A stretch of DNA of 64,000 nt from Pleurodeles waltl (GCF_031143425.1 NW_027150022.1:87001-151000), one strand, 5' to 3'; counted from the first letter of the stretch, positions 47,001-61,800 are shown. A program made the numbers and translations. The notes: generated by a model from the sequence alone, not told the origin.

Positions 47001-47760
47001 CCCCCTAGGCTCCGCCTAGTTCCCCTCTCTCTGCCCTTCTTGCCCCCCTACTCCCACTCTCTGAGTCTGCTCTTCCTCCCCCCCCATTTCCCCCACTAGG
47101 CTCTGCCTATTTCCCCTCTCTCTGCCCCCGTACTGCCTTCCTATGCTCCGCCTATTCCTCCTCTCTCTGCCTGCCCTTCTTGCCCACCCCTACTGCCCTC
47201 CTACTCCCCCTCTCTCAGCCTGCCCTTCTTGCTTACCCCCCCTCCTTACTCACCACCTATACTCCCTCTCTTCCCACTCTGGACCTATCCTTGCCCCTTC
47301 TGCGTGTGTGCACACACACTCAGCAACCACTCTGCAATCCACCATTCACCATGCAGGCACAACTCCAGCCATGCTCTATACACACATGCACACACACACA
47401 CACACAGACACAGTACTTACCAATTGACGAGTCATCTCTGACTTACCTCTGCTTTGCCGCCATCAATCACCTGGTGCCGAGCCCGGGATTTGAACCCTGG
47501 TTGTCTGGCTGGAAGGCAGGAACTTACCCACTGGACCACACTGGCTTCCATGTCTTTAGCTTGTCAAATCGTCCCTATATCATGGCTGTGAATTATTCTC
47601 TGCAGTGGAAGCCATAAGCAATGACACCACGGCCTTTGTTTGGCTGATAGGGTCTCTTGCACAGTGAAAACCTATCAAGGAGTTGTAGCGCAGTGGCAAC
47701 GTCAAGTGCCTTTGGTGCAGCAGGCTATTCCTATACAGGGGTTCAAATCCGGCCACCGGC
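44093..47760 (+). repeat. Macrosatellite unit 13 (class e with a conversion-like patch, 3,668 bp)
   Basis: Has the 39-base deletion and short CA end of class e. Around 45267-45369 it carries CAGGCGG and AGTAGGC, the combination otherwise seen in units 1, 3, 5 and 7, instead of the CCGGCGG and AGTAAGC of units 11, 15 and 17. Confidence 0.95.
45425..45459 (+). promoter_or_regulatory. Candidate CTCF site, unit 13
   Basis: Intact core and upstream motif, although units 12 and 14 on both sides carry the core change. Confidence 0.6.
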
Positions 47761-50700
47761 CTTAAAAATGCTTTTAGATGGAAAAAATACAGCTTTTGAT
47801 TTTTTTAATTTAGAAATATTATTTTTACTTTAAAAAAATTCAGGAACAATTTAAATATATTTTGTGCATTAATGGTCTAAATTTCGAAATTTTAAATCCG
47901 CCCCCCACCTCCTTTTGCTCAAGTAGGTAAAAAAAGAGCAAAGCCTTATCTTCATTTATCAATGTATTCGTTTTTTCTTCTAATTGGTGTTTTGGAGAAG
48001 CCAAATATGGCTGGGGGCGGCAAAACTAAGCTGTATTATGTGAGGAGGGTGCCATTCACAGAATAAAATAGGCTAATCATGGTTACGAAGTGTTCTCTGC
48101 AGTGGAAACCATGAGCAACGACATCATGGCCTTTGTGTGGCTGATAGGGTCTCGTGCACTGCTAAAACCCATGAAGGAGTTGTAGCGCAGTGGCAAGGTC
48201 AAGTGCCTTTGGTGCAGCAGACTATCCTTGTACAGGGGTTCGAATCCAGCCCATGCCATTAAAATGCCTTTAGTTGGAAAAAATATAGCTTTTGATTTTT
48301 TTTATTTAGAAATATTATTTTTACGTTAAAAAAATACAGGAACAATTGAAATATATTTTCTGCATTAATGGCCCGAATTTCGAAATTTTAAATCCGCCCC
48401 CACCTCCTTTTGCTCAAGTAGGTAAAATAGGAGCAGGCCTTATCTTCATTTATCAATGTATTCGTTTTTTTCATCTAATTGGTGTTTTGGAAAACTAAGC
48501 TGTATTATGTGAGGAGGGTGCCATTCACATAATAAAATAGGTTGAATAGTGTTGATTTTTCATTTTGAAATGCTGTGTAAGGTTGTGTGCAGGTGAAAGA
48601 GCCTTTATTAGCTGCAGTCAGAAGGTAGCATGTTGAATTTTTGAAGAGATAGAAAAGGACAAAGTCAGGCCTTTGGTTGACTATTTCTTCAAGATGCATG
48701 GTGCAGCAAGTGTAGGGATGGAGCAGCTGGCTTGCCATGGCACGGCATGGATTGGCCTGGCCTGGCATGGCCTGGCGTGCTGTGCTGCGCTGCGCTGTGC
48801 TGCGCCGTGCCATGGCAGGGCTCTGGGACTGGGACTTTAAACATCCCAGTCTTAGTCTGCAGCCTTTACAGTAAGCCCACAAACGCCCACGAACGCCCAG
48901 GTTCTGTATAGAGGATGACTGCAGGTACTTTTGGACCCTGCTAAGTGAGGGTGGGGTCCTTATCTGAAGGCCTTCCGGCGGAAAAATCCTTAGACTAAGA
49001 CAGTTTGGCAACTTTAGAAATCTGCTGAAGATCATTTGTTGAAGGTCGTATCACAGCAGAAGCTCAGCAAAGTAAGCATGGGAGAACATTATTTGCATAG
49101 GACAGCCCCTTTCTCAATCCAATTATTATGCTGCAGTTGCCATGTAGGATTACTAGAGGGAAGCAGTATGAACATAAATCCACAGAGAGGCTTTAAATCT
49201 GCTTGCTGAACTACCTCTTGTTCTTGTTGGTTTTTTAATGAGCCATTTAGAGTGGAGGACTGGAATGACTGAGTGAATGAGTATTGAGGAATGATTGGCC
49301 TGTATTTCTAGTGAAGGGGGTGCGGGATTTGGAAGGAAAACTACAAGATAAAAGTTCCAAGGCATAGATGCATGGAAGAATATTCACGCCAAAATGAATA
49401 AACTTACACCATCTCAAAGCTTCCATGTGCGATATGATTCTTTGCAGGATGAAAGATTTGCCATGTTTGGTTCATAAATGTGCACAGTTGGTGAGTCTCT
49501 TGCCAGAATATCAGTAGCACACTCTTTAGAAGTGTCCTTGCAGGCGAAATGTCAGGCACTCTTTTGGAGTTATGAGGCCTAGAAAAACCATCCAAAAGAG
49601 ACCTTATAACGTGTCCTGCAATGGGACAATGAAATCATGGGGAGACCATCCCCCAAGAATCCTAACATGTTCCTTGTTTCTTCTCTCGATACCATAACCA
49701 CAGGAGGCTTGAGCGAGGCATCTTTTGGTTGGTAATAGAAACTGTCAGAAACCTTCTCCCGAAGTCCTCTCCTCCCCCATTGCCCCTAACCTTTTGTGGT
49801 ACCCCTGCCCCAAATGAAGGGCGCAATAAACAAGAATGTGGGTAGGCACCCCCCCACCCCACCCCACAAAAAAAACACACTGCATCAGTCTGAGCCTCTT
49901 GGCACCCCTTTGATAATGCACCACAACACCCCTTTTGACACTGCTCCCCAAAATTTGACTTCTTCCACACCCCCCCCGAGATTGGAGGGTGTGTTATGGG
50001 GGGGGGGGGGCATAAAAATGATGGGGTCCACCACCAAAACCCCATCCTTTGTAATCACCCCGTTTGGGTGCAAGGGGGTGGATTCTAACTTGTTCACCCC
50101 CATTGGCTCTGCTCCACAGTTCTCCCTCTCCTGCACGCCCTCTTGCTGTCTGGCCTAGACTGCTCCTGTACCTCTCACCCCTTCCTCTCCTGAATCCCTG
50201 GGACGTGACCCATTCTTGCTCTCTCCCCCTCGTTCCATCTATGCTGCCCCCCATCTTTCTCCTCTAAATCCCCCAACTACCTCTCTGCCTACCCCACCCC
50301 CAGGCTGCATCTTTTCCCCCTCTCTCAACCTGCCCTTCTTTCACCCCATCTCCACCTCTCTGAGCCTGCCCTTTTTGCTCTACCCCCCTCCAATTCCCCC
50401 GTAGGCTCCACCTAGTTCTCATCTCTCTGTCTTTCTTGCCCCCCACCACCCTCCTATGCTCCGCCTACTCCCAGAGCCTGCTCTTTCCCCCCCTAGGCTC
50501 CACCTACTCCCCCTCTCTCTGCCCTTCTTCTCCCCCCCTAGGCTCCACCTACTCCCCCTCTCTCCTCGCTGAGCCTGCCCTTCTTGCTCTGCCCCCCCCC
50601 CTAGGCTCCACCTAGTTCCCCTCTCTCTGCCCCCCCCACACCCCCTATCTCTGCCTGCCCTTTCACCCCCTCTCTGAGCCTGCCCTTCTTGCTCTGCCCC

Positions 50701-51467
50701 CCTAGGCTCCGCCTAGTTCCCCTCTCTCTGCCCTTCTTGCCCCCCTACTCCCACTCTCTGAGTCTGCTCTTCCTCCCCCCCCATTTCCCCCACTAGGCTC
50801 TGCCTATTTCCCCTCTCTCTGCCCCCGTACTGCCTTCCTAGGCTCCGCCTATTCCTCCTCTCTCTGCCTGCCCTTCTTGCCCACCCCTACTGCCCTCCTA
50901 CTCCCCCTCTCTCAGCCTGCCCTTCTTGCTTACCCCCCCTCCTTACTCACCACCTATACTCCCTCTCTTCCCACTCTGGACCTATCCTTGCCCCTTCTGC
51001 GTGTGTGCACACACACTCAGCAACCACTCTGCAATCCACCATTCACCATGCAGGCACAACTCCAGCCATGCTCTATACACACATGCACACACACACACAC
51101 ACACAGACACACAGACACAGTACTTACCAATTGACGAGTCATCTCTGACTTACCTCTTCTTTGCCGCCATCAATCACCTGGTGCCGAGCCCGGGATTTGA
51201 ACCCTGGTTGTCTGGCTGGAAGGCAGGAACTTACCCACTGGACCACACTGGCTTCCATGTCTTTAGCTTGTCAAATCGTCCCTATATCATGGCTGTGAAT
51301 TATTCTCTGCAGTGGAAGCCATAAGCAATGACACCACGGCCTTTGTTTGGCTGATAGGGTCTCTTGCACAGTGAAAACCTATCAAGGAGTTGTAGTGCAG
51401 TGGCAACGTCAAGTGCCTTTGGTGCAGCAGGCTATTCCTATACAGGGGTTCAAATCCGGCCACCGGC
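47761..51467 (+). repeat. Macrosatellite unit 14 (class g, 3,707 bp)
   Basis: Same length and same class marks as unit 12, at an offset of 7,375 bases, including the A in the CTCF-like core near 49158 and the missing 11-base minisatellite segment. Confidence 0.96.
49132..49166 (+). promoter_or_regulatory. CTCF-like site with core change, unit 14
   Basis: Same C to A core change (GGGAAGCAG) as unit 12; predicted weak or dead. Confidence 0.5.
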
Positions 51468-54400
51468 CTTAAAAATGCTTTTAGATGGAAAAAATACAGC
51501 TTTTGATTTTTTTAATTTAGAAATATTATTTTTACTTTAAAAAAATTCAGGAACAATTTAAATATATTTTGTGCATTAATGGTCTAAATTTCGAAATTTT
51601 AAATCCGCCCCCCACCTCCTTTTGCTCAAGTAGGTAAAAAGAGAGCAAAGCCTTATCTTCATTTATCAATGTATTCGTTTTTTCTTCTAATTGGTGTTTT
51701 GGAGAAGCCAAATATGGCTGGGGGCGGCAAAACTAAGCTGTATTATGTGAGGAGGGTGCCATTCACAGAATAAAATAGGCTAATCATGGTTACGAAGTGT
51801 TCTCTGCAGTGGAAACCATGAGCAACGACATCATGGCCTTTGTGTGGCTGATAGGGTCTCTTGCACTGCTAAAACCCATGAAGGAGTTGTAGCGCAGTGG
51901 CAAGGTCAAGTGCCTTTGGTGCAGCAGACTATCCTTGTACAGGGGTTCGAATCCAGCCCATGCCATTAAAATGCCTTTAGTTGGAAAAAATATAGCTTTT
52001 GATTTTTTTTATTTAGAAATATATTTTCTGCATTAATGGCCCGAATTTCGAAATTTTAAATCCGCCCCCACCTCCTTTTGCTCAAGTAGGTAAAATAGGA
52101 GCAGGCCTTATCTTCATTTATCAATGTATTCGTTTTTTTCATCTAATTGGTGTTTTGGAAAACTAAGCTGTATTATGTGAGGAGGGTGCCATTCACATAA
52201 TAAAATAGGTTGAATAGTGTTGATTTTTCATTTTGAAATGCTGTGTAAGGTTGTGTGCAGGTGAAAGAGCCTTTATTAGCTGCAGTCAGAAGGTAGCATG
52301 TTGAATTTTTGAAGAGATAGAAAAGGACAAAGTCAGGCCTTTGGTTGACTATTTCTTCAAGATGCATGGTGCAGCAAGTGTAGGGATGGAGCAGCTGGCT
52401 TGCCATGGCACGGCATGGATTGGCCTGGCCTGGCATGGCCTGGCGTGCTGTGCTGCGCTGCGCTGTGCTGCGCCGTGCCATGGCAGGGCTCTGGGACTGG
52501 GACTTTAAACATCCCAGTCTTAGTCTGCAGCCTTTACAGTAAGCCCACAAACGCCCACGAACGCCCAGGTTCTGTATAGAGGATGACTGCAGGTACTTTT
52601 GGACCCTGCTAAGTGAGGGTGGGGTCCTTATCTGAAGGCCTTCCGGCGGAAAAATCCTTAGACTAAGACAGTTTGGCAACTTTAGAAATCTGCTGAAGAT
52701 CATTTGTTGAAGGTCGTATCACAGCAGAAGCTCAGCAAAGTAAGCATGGGAGAACATTATTTGCATAGGACAGCCCCTTTCTCAATCCAATTATTATGCT
52801 GCAGTTGCCATGTAGGATTACTAGAGGGCAGCAGTATGAACATAAATCCACAGAGAGGCTTTAAATCTGCTTGCTGAACTACCTCTTGTTCTTGTTGGTT
52901 TTTTAATGAGCCATTTAGAGTGGAGGACTGGAATGACTGAGTGAATGAGTATTGAGGAATGATTGGCCTGTATTTCTAGTGAAGGGGGTGCGGGATTTGG
53001 AAGGAAAACTACAAGATAAAAGTTCCAAGGCATAGATGCATGGAAGAATATTCACGCCAAAATGAATAAACTTACACCATCTCAAAGCTTCCATGTGCGA
53101 TATGATTCTTTGCAGGATGAAAGATTTGCCATGTTTGGTTCATAAATGTGCACAGTTGGTGAGTCTCTTGCCAGAATATCAGTAGCACACTCTTTAGATG
53201 TGTCCTTGCAGGCGAAATGTCAGGCACTCTTTTGGAGTTATGAGGCCTAGAAAAACCATCCAAAAGAGACCTTATAACGTGTCCTGCAATGGGACAATGA
53301 AATCATGGGGAGACCATCCCCCAAGAATCCTAACATGTTCCTTGTTTCTTCTCTCGATACCATAACCACAGGAGGCTTGTGCGAGGCATCTTTTGGTTGG
53401 TAATAGAAACTGTCAGAAACCTTCTCCCGAAGTCCTCTCCTCCCCCATTGCCCCTAACCTTTTGTGGTACCCCTGCCCCAAATGAAGGGCGCAATAAACA
53501 AGAATGTGGGTAGGCACCCCCCCACCCCACCCCACAAAAAAAACACACTGCATCAGTCTGAGCCTCTTGGCACCCCTTTGATAATGCACCACAACACCCC
53601 TTTTGACACTGCTCCCCAAAATTTGACTTCTTCCACACCCCCCCCGAGATTGGAGGGTGTGTTATGGGGGGGGGGGGGCATAAAAATGATGGGGTCCACC
53701 ACCAAAACCCCATCCTTTGTAATCACCCCGTTTGGGTGCAAGGGGGTGGATTCTAACTTGTTCACCCCCATTGGCTCTGCTCCACAGTTCTCCCTCTCCT
53801 GCACGCCCTCTTGCTGTCTGGCCTAGACTGCTCCTGTACCTCTCACCCCTTCCTCTCCTGAATCCCTGGGACGTGACCCATTCTTGCTCTCTCCCCCTCG
53901 TTCCATCTATGCTGCCCCCCATCTTTCTCCTCTAAATCCCCCAACTACCTCTCTGCCTACCCCACCCCCAGGCTGCATCTTTTCCCCCTCTCTCAACCTG
54001 CCCTTCTTTCACCCCATCTCCACCTCTCTGAGCCTGCCCTTCTTGCTCTACCCCCCTCCAATTCCCCCGTAGGCTCCACCTAGTTCTCATCTCTCTGTCT
54101 TTCTTGCCCCCCACCACCCTCCTATGCTCCGCCTACTCCCAGAGCCTGCTCTTTCCCCCCCTAGGCTCCACCTACTCCCCCTCTCTCTGCCCTTCTTCTC
54201 CCCCCCTACTGCCCTCCTAGGCTCCACCTACTCCCCCTCTCTCCTCGCTGAGCCTGCCCTTCTTGCTCTGCCCCCCCCCCCTAGGCTCCACCTAGTTCCC
54301 CTCTCTCTGCCCCCCCCACACCCCCTATCTCTGCCTGCCCTTTCACCCCCTCTCTGAGCCTGCCCTTCTTGCTCTGCCCCCCTAGGCTCCGCCTAGTTCC

Positions 54401-55137
54401 CCTCTCTCTGCCCTTCTTGCCCCCCTACTCCCACTCTCTGAGTCTGCTCTTCCTCCCCCCCCATTTCCCCCACTAGGCTCTGCCTATTTCCCCTCTCTCT
54501 GCCCCCGTACTGCCTTCCTATGCTCCGCCTATTCCTCCTCTCTCTGCCTGCCCTTCTTGCCCACCCCTACTGCCCTCCTACTCCCCCTCTCTCAGCCTGC
54601 CCTTCTTGCTTACCCCCCCTCCTTACTCACCACCTATACTCCCTCTCTTCCCACTCTGGACCTATCCTTGCCCCTTCTGCGTGTGTGCACACACACTCAG
54701 CAACCACTCTGCAATCCACCATTCACCATGCAGGCACAACTCCAGCCATGCTCTATACACACATGCACACACACACACACACAGACACAGTACTTACCAA
54801 TTGACGAGTCATCTCTGACTTACCTCTGCTTTGCCGCCATCAATCACCTGGTGCCGAGCCCGGGATTTGAACCCTGGTTGTCTGGCTGGAAGGCAGGAAC
54901 TTACCCACTGGACCACACTGGCTTCCATGTCTTTAGCTTGTCAAATCGTCCCTATATCATGGCTGTGAATTATTCTCTGCAGTGGAAGCCATAAGCAATG
55001 ACACCACGGCCTTTGTTTGGCTGATAGGGTCTCTTGCACAGTGAAAACCTATCAAGGAGTTGTAGCGCAGTGGCAACGTCAAGTGCCTTTGGTGCAGCAG
55101 GCTATTCCTATACAGGGGTTCAAATCCGGCCACCGGC
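51468..55137 (+). repeat. Macrosatellite unit 15 (class e, 3,670 bp)
   Basis: Has the 39-base deletion near 52016, CCGGCGG, AGTAAGC, a G-run of 13 and the short CA end. It equals unit 9 minus 39 bases in length and is followed, like unit 9, by a class f unit. Confidence 0.96.
52800..52834 (+). promoter_or_regulatory. Candidate CTCF site, unit 15
   Basis: Upstream motif and core identical to unit 1. Confidence 0.6.
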
Positions 55138-58100
55138 CTTAAAAATGCTTTTAGATGGAAAAAATACAGCTTTTGATTTTTTTAATTTAGAAATATTATT
55201 TTTACTTTAAAAAAATTCAGGAACAATTTAAATATATTTTGTGCATTAATGGTCTAAATTTCGAAATTTTAAATCCGCCCCCCACCTCCTTTTGCTCAAG
55301 TAGGTAAAAAAAGAGCAAAGCCTTATCTTCATTTATCAATGTATTCGTTTTTTCTTCTAATTGGTGTTTTGGAGAAGCCAAATATGGCTGGGGGCGGCAA
55401 AACTAAGCTGTATTATGTGAGGAGGGTGCCATTCACAGAATAAAATAGGCTAATCATGGTTACGAAGTGTTCTCTGCAGTGGAAACCATGAGCAACGACA
55501 TCATGGCCTTTGTGTGGCTGATAGGGTCTCGTGCACTGCTAAAACCCATGAAGGAGTTGTAGCGCAGTGGCAAGGTCAAGTGCCTTTGGTGCAGCAGACT
55601 ATCCTTGTACAGGGGTTCGAATCCAGCCCATGCCATTAAAATGCCTTTAGTTGGAAAAAATATAGCTTTTGATTTTTTTTATTTAGAAATATTATTTTTA
55701 CGTTAAAAAAATACAGGAACAATTGAAATATATTTTCTGCATTAATGGCCCGAATTTCGAAATTTTAAATCCGCCCCCACCTCCTTTTGCTCAAGTAGGT
55801 AAAATAGGAGCAGGCCTTATCTTCATTTATCAATGTATTCGTTTTTTTCATCTAATTGGTGTTTTGGAAAACTAAGCTGTATTATGTGAGGAGGGTGCCA
55901 TTCACATAATAAAATAGGTTGAATAGTGTTGATTTTTCATTTTGAAATGCTGTGTAAGGTTGTGTGCAGGTGAAAGAGCCTTTATTAGCTGCAGTCAGAA
56001 GGTAGCATGTTGAATTTTTGAAGAGATAGAAAAGGACAAAGTCAGGCCTTTGGTTGACTATTTCTTCAAGATGCATGGTGCAGCAAGTGTAGGGATGGAG
56101 CAGCTGGCTTGCCATGGCACGGCATGGATTGGCCTGGCCTGGCATGGCCTGGCGTGCTGTGCTGCGCTGCGCTGTGCTGCGCCGTGCCATGGCAGGGCTC
56201 TGGGACTGGGACTTTAAACATCCCAATCTTAGTCTGCAGCCTTTACAGTAAGCCCACGAACGCCCAGGTTCTGTATAGAGGATGACTGCAGGTACTTTTG
56301 GACCCTGCTAAGTGAGGGTGGGGTCCTTATCTGAAGGCCTTCAGGCGGAAAAATCCTTAGACTAAGACAGTTTGGCAACTTTAGAAATCTGCTGAAGATC
56401 ATTTGTTGAAGGTCGTATCACAGCAGAAGCTCAGCAAAGTAAGCATGGGAGAACATTATTTGCATAGGACAGCCCCTTTCTCAATCCAATTATTATGCTG
56501 CAGTTGCCATGTAGGATTACTAGAGGGCAGCAGTATGAACATAAATCCACAGAGAGGCTTTAAATCTGCTTGCTGAACTACCTCTTGTTCTTGTTGGTTT
56601 TTTAATGAGCCATTTAGAGTGGAGGACTGGAATGACTGAGTGAATGAGTATTGAGGAATGATTGGCCTGTATTTCTAGTGAAGGGGGTGCGGGATTTGGA
56701 AGGAAAACTACAAGATAAAAGTTCCAAGGCATAGATGCATGGAAGAATATTCACGCCAAAATGAATAAACTTACACCATCTCAAAGCTTCCATGTGCGAT
56801 ATGATTCTTTGCAGGATGAAAGATTTGCCATGTTTGGTTCATAAATGTGCACAGTTGGTGAGTCTCTTGCCAGAATATCAGTAGCACACTCTTTAGAAGT
56901 GTCCTTGCAGGCGAAATGTCAGGCACTCTTTTGGAGTTATGAGGCCTAGAAAAACCATCCAAAAGAGACCTTATAACGTGTCCTGCAATGGGACAATGAA
57001 ATCATGGGGAGACCATCCCCCAAGAATCCTAACATGTTCCTTGTTTCTTCTCTCGATACCATAACCACAGGAGGCTTGAGCGAGGCATCTTTTGGTTGGT
57101 AATAGAAACTGTCAGAAACCTTCTCCCGAAGTCCTCTCCTCCCCCATTGCCCCTAACCTTTTGTGGTACCCCTGCCCCAAATGAAGGGCGCAATAAACAA
57201 GAATGTGGGTAGGCACCCCCCCACCCCACCCCACAAAAAAAACACACTGCATCAGTCTGAGCCTCTTGGCACCCCTTTGATAATGCACCACAACACCCCT
57301 TTTGACACTGCTCCCCAAAATTTGACTTCTTCCACACCCCCCCCCGAGATTGGAGGGTGTGTTATGGGGGGGGGGGGGGCATAAAAATGATGGGGTCCAC
57401 CACCAAAACCCCATCCTTTGTAATCACCCCGTTTGGGTGCAAGGGGGTGGATTCTAACTTGTTCACCCCCATTGGCTCTGCTCCACAGTTCTCCCTCTCC
57501 TGCACGCCCTCTTGCTGTCTGGCCTAGACTGCTCCTGTACCTCTCACCCCTTCCTCTCCTGAATCCCTGGGACGTGACCCATTCTTGCTCTCTCCCCCTC
57601 GTTCCATCTATGCTGCCCCCCATCTTTCTCCTCTAAATCCCCCAACTACCTCTCTGCCTACCCCACCCCCAGGCTGCATCTTTTCCCCCTCTCTCAACCT
57701 GCCCTTCTTTCACCCCATCTCCACCTCTCTGAGCCTGCCCTTTTTGCTCTACCCCCCTCCAATTCCCCCGTAGGCTCCACCTAGTTCTCATCTCTCTGTC
57801 TTTCTTGCCCCCCACCACCCTCCTATGCTCCGCCTACTCCCAGAGCCTGCTCTTTCCCCCCCTAGGCTCCACCTACTCCCCCTCTCTCTGCCCTTCTTCT
57901 CCCCCCCTACTGCCCTCCTAGGCTCCACCTACTCCCCCTCTCTCCTCGCTGAGCCTGCCCTTCTTGCTCTGCCCCCCCCCCTAGGCTCCACCTAGTTCCC
58001 CTCTCTCTGCCCCCCCCACACCCCCTATCTCTGCCTGCCCTTTCACCCCCTCTCTGAGCCTGCCCTTCTTGCTCTGCCCCCCTAGGCTCCGCCTAGTTCC

Positions 58101-58849
58101 CCTCTCTCTGCCCTTCTTGCCCCCCTACTCCCACTCTCTGAGTCTGCTCTTCCTCCCCCCCCATTTCCCCCACTAGGCTCTGCCTATTTCCCCTCTCTCT
58201 GCCCCCGTACTGCCTTCCTAGGCTCCGCCTATTCCTCCTCTCTCTGCCTGCCCTTCTTGCCCACCCCTACTGCCCTCCTACTCCCCCTCTCTCAGCCTGC
58301 CCTTCTTGCTTACCCCCCCTCCTTACTCACCACCTATACTCCCTCTCTTCCCACTCTGGACCTATCCTTGCCCCTTCTGCGTGTGTGCACACACACTCAG
58401 CAACCACTCTGCAATCCACCATTCACCATGCAGGCACAACTCCAGCCATGCTCTATACACACATGCACACACACACACACACACACAGACACACAGACAC
58501 AGTACTTACCAATTGACGAGTCATCTCTGACTTACCTCTTCTTTGCCGCCATCAATCACCTGGTGCCGAGCCCGGGATTTGAACCCTGGTTGTCTGGCTG
58601 GAAGGCAGGAACTTACCCACTGGACCACACTGGCTTCCATGTCTTTAGCTTGTCAAATCGTCCCTATATCATGGCTGTGAATTATTCTCTGCAGTGGAAG
58701 CCATAAGCAATGACACCACGGCCTTTGTTTGGCTGATAGGGTCTCTTGCACAGTGAAAACCTATCAAGGAGTTGTAGTGCAGTGGCAACGTCAAGTGCCT
58801 TTGGTGCAGCAGGCTATTCCTATACAGGGGTTCAAATCCGGCCACCGGC
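55138..58849 (+). repeat. Macrosatellite unit 16 (class f, 3,712 bp)
   Basis: Repeats unit 10 at an offset of 22,132 bases, including the private CCCAATC change near 56222. The one-base length difference is explained by a G-run of 14 rather than 13 near 57366. Confidence 0.96.
56499..56533 (+). promoter_or_regulatory. Candidate CTCF site, unit 16
   Basis: Upstream motif and core identical to unit 1. Confidence 0.6.
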
Positions 58850-61800
58850 CTTAAAAATGCTTTTAGATGGAAAAAATACAGCTTTTGATTTTTTTAATTT
58901 AGAAATATTATTTTTACTTTAAAAAAATTCAGGAACAATTTAAATATATTTTGTGCATTAATGGTCTAAATTTCGAAATTTTAAATCCGCCCCCCACCTC
59001 CTTTTGCTCAAGTAGGTAAAAAGAGAGCAAAGCCTTATCTTCATTTATCAATGTATTCGTTTTTTCTTCTAATTGGTGTTTTGGAGAAGCCAAATATGGC
59101 TGGGGGCGGCAAAACTAAGCTGTATTATGTGAGGAGGGTGCCATTCACAGAATAAAATAGGCTAATCATGGTTACGAAGTGTTCTCTGCAGTGGAAACCA
59201 TGAGCAACGACATCATGGCCTTTGTGTGGCTGATAGGGTCTCTTGCACTGCTAAAACCCATGAAGGAGTTGTAGCGCAGTGGCAAGGTCAAGTGCCTTTG
59301 GTGCAGCAGACTATCCTTGTACAGGGGTTCGAATCCAGCCCATGCCATTAAAATGCCTTTAGTTGGAAAAAATATAGCTTTTGATTTTTTTTATTTAGAA
59401 ATATATTTTCTGCATTAATGGCCCGAATTTCGAAATTTTAAATCCGCCCCCACCTCCTTTTGCTCAAGTAGGTAAAATAGGAGCAGGCCTTATCTTCATT
59501 TATCAATGTATTCGTTTTTTTCATCTAATTGGTGTTTTGGAAAACTAAGCTGTATTATGTGAGGAGGGTGCCATTCACATAATAAAATAGGTTGAATAGT
59601 GTTGATTTTTCATTTTGAAATGCTGTGTAAGGTTGTGTGCAGGTGAAAGAGCCTTTATTAGCTGCAGTCAGAAGGTAGCATGTTGAATTTTTGAAGAGAT
59701 AGAAAAGGACAAAGTCAGGCCTTTGGTTGACTATTTCTTCAAGATGCATGGTGCAGCAAGTGTAGGGATGGAGCAGCTGGCTTGCCATGGCACGGCATGG
59801 ATTGGCCTGGCCTGGCATGGCCTGGCGTGCTGTGCTGCGCTGCGCTGTGCTGCGCCGTGCCATGGCAGGGCTCTGGGACTGGGACTTTAAACATCCCAGT
59901 CTTAGTCTGCAGCCTTTACAGTAAGCCCACAAACGCCCACGAACGCCCAGGTTCTGTATAGAGGATGACTGCAGGTACTTTTGGACCCTGCTAAGTGAGG
60001 GTGGGGTCCTTATCTGAAGGCCTTCCGGCGGAAAAATCCTTAGACTAAGACAGTTTGGCAACTTTAGAAATCTGCTGAAGATCATTTGTTGAAGGTCGTA
60101 TCACAGCAGAAGCTCAGCAAAGTAAGCATGGGAGAACATTATTTGCATAGGACAGCCCCTTTCTCAATCCAATTATTATGCTGCAGTTGCCATGTAGGAT
60201 TACTAGAGGGCAGCAGTATGAACATAAATCCACAGAGAGGCTTTAAATCTGCTTGCTGAACTACCTCTTGTTCTTGTTGGTTTTTTAATGAGCCATTTAG
60301 AGTGGAGGACTGGAATGACTGAGTGAATGAGTATTGAGGAATGATTGGCCTGTATTTCTAGTGAAGGGGGTGCGGGATTTGGAAGGAAAACTACAAGATA
60401 AAAGTTCCAAGGCATAGATGCATGGAAGAATATTCACGCCAAAATGAATAAACTTACACCATCTCAAAGCTTCCATGTGCGATATGATTCTTTGCAGGAT
60501 GAAAGATTTGCCATGTTTGGTTCATAAATGTGCACAGTTGGTGAGTCTCTTGCCAGAATATCAGTAGCACACTCTTTAGATGTGTCCTTGCAGGCGAAAT
60601 GTCAGGCACTCTTTTGGAGTTATGAGGCCTAGAAAAACCATCCAAAAGAGACCTTATAACGTGTCCTGCAATGGGACAATGAAATCATGGGGAGACCATC
60701 CCCCAAGAATCCTAACATGTTCCTTGTTTCTTCTCTCGATACCATAACCACAGGAGGCTTGTGCGAGGCATCTTTTGGTTGGTAATAGAAACTGTCAGAA
60801 ACCTTCTCCCGAAGTCCTCTCCTCCCCCATTGCCCCTAACCTTTTGTGGTACCCCTGCCCCAAATGAAGGGCGCAATAAACAAGAATGTGGGTAGGCACC
60901 CCCCCACCCCACCCCACAAAAAAAACACACTGCATCAGTCTGAGCCTCTTGGCACCCCTTTGATAATGCACCACAACACCCCTTTTGACACTGCTCCCCA
61001 AAATTTGACTTCTTCCACACCCCCCCGAGATTGGAGGGTGTGTTATGGGGGGGGGGGGCATAAAAATGATGGGGTCCACCACCAAAACCCCATCCTTTGT
61101 AATCACCCCGTTTGGGTGCAAGGGGGTGGATTCTAACTTGTTCACCCCCATTGGCTCTGCTCCACAGTTCTCCCTCTCCTGCACGCCCTCTTGCTGTCTG
61201 GCCTAGACTGCTCCTGTACCTCTCACCCCTTCCTCTCCTGAATCCCTGGGACGTGACCCATTCTTGCTCTCTCCCCCTCGTTCCATCTATGCTGCCCCCC
61301 ATCTTTCTCCTCTAAATCCCCCAACTACCTCTCTGCCTACCCCACCCCCAGGCTGCATCTTTTCCCCCTCTCTCAACCTGCCCTTCTTTCACCCCATCTC
61401 CACCTCTCTGAGCCTGCCCTTCTTGCTCTACCCCCCTCCAATTCCCCCGTAGGCTCCACCTAGTTCTCATCTCTCTGTCTTTCTTGCCCCCCACCACCCT
61501 CCTATGCTCCGCCTACTCCCAGAGCCTGCTCTTTCCCCCCCTAGGCTCCACCTACTCCCCCTCTCTCTGCCCTTCTTCTCCCCCCCTACTGCCCTCCTAG
61601 GCTCCACCTACTCCCCCTCTCTCCTCGCTGAGCCTGCCCTTCTTGCTCTGCCCCCCCCCCCCTAGGCTCCACCTAGTTCCCCTCTCTCTGCCCCCCCCAC
61701 ACCCCCTATCTCTGCCTGCCCTTTCACCCCCTCTCTGAGCCTGCCCTTCTTGCTCTGCCCCCCTAGGCTCCGCCTAGTTCCCCTCTCTCTGCCCTTCTTG

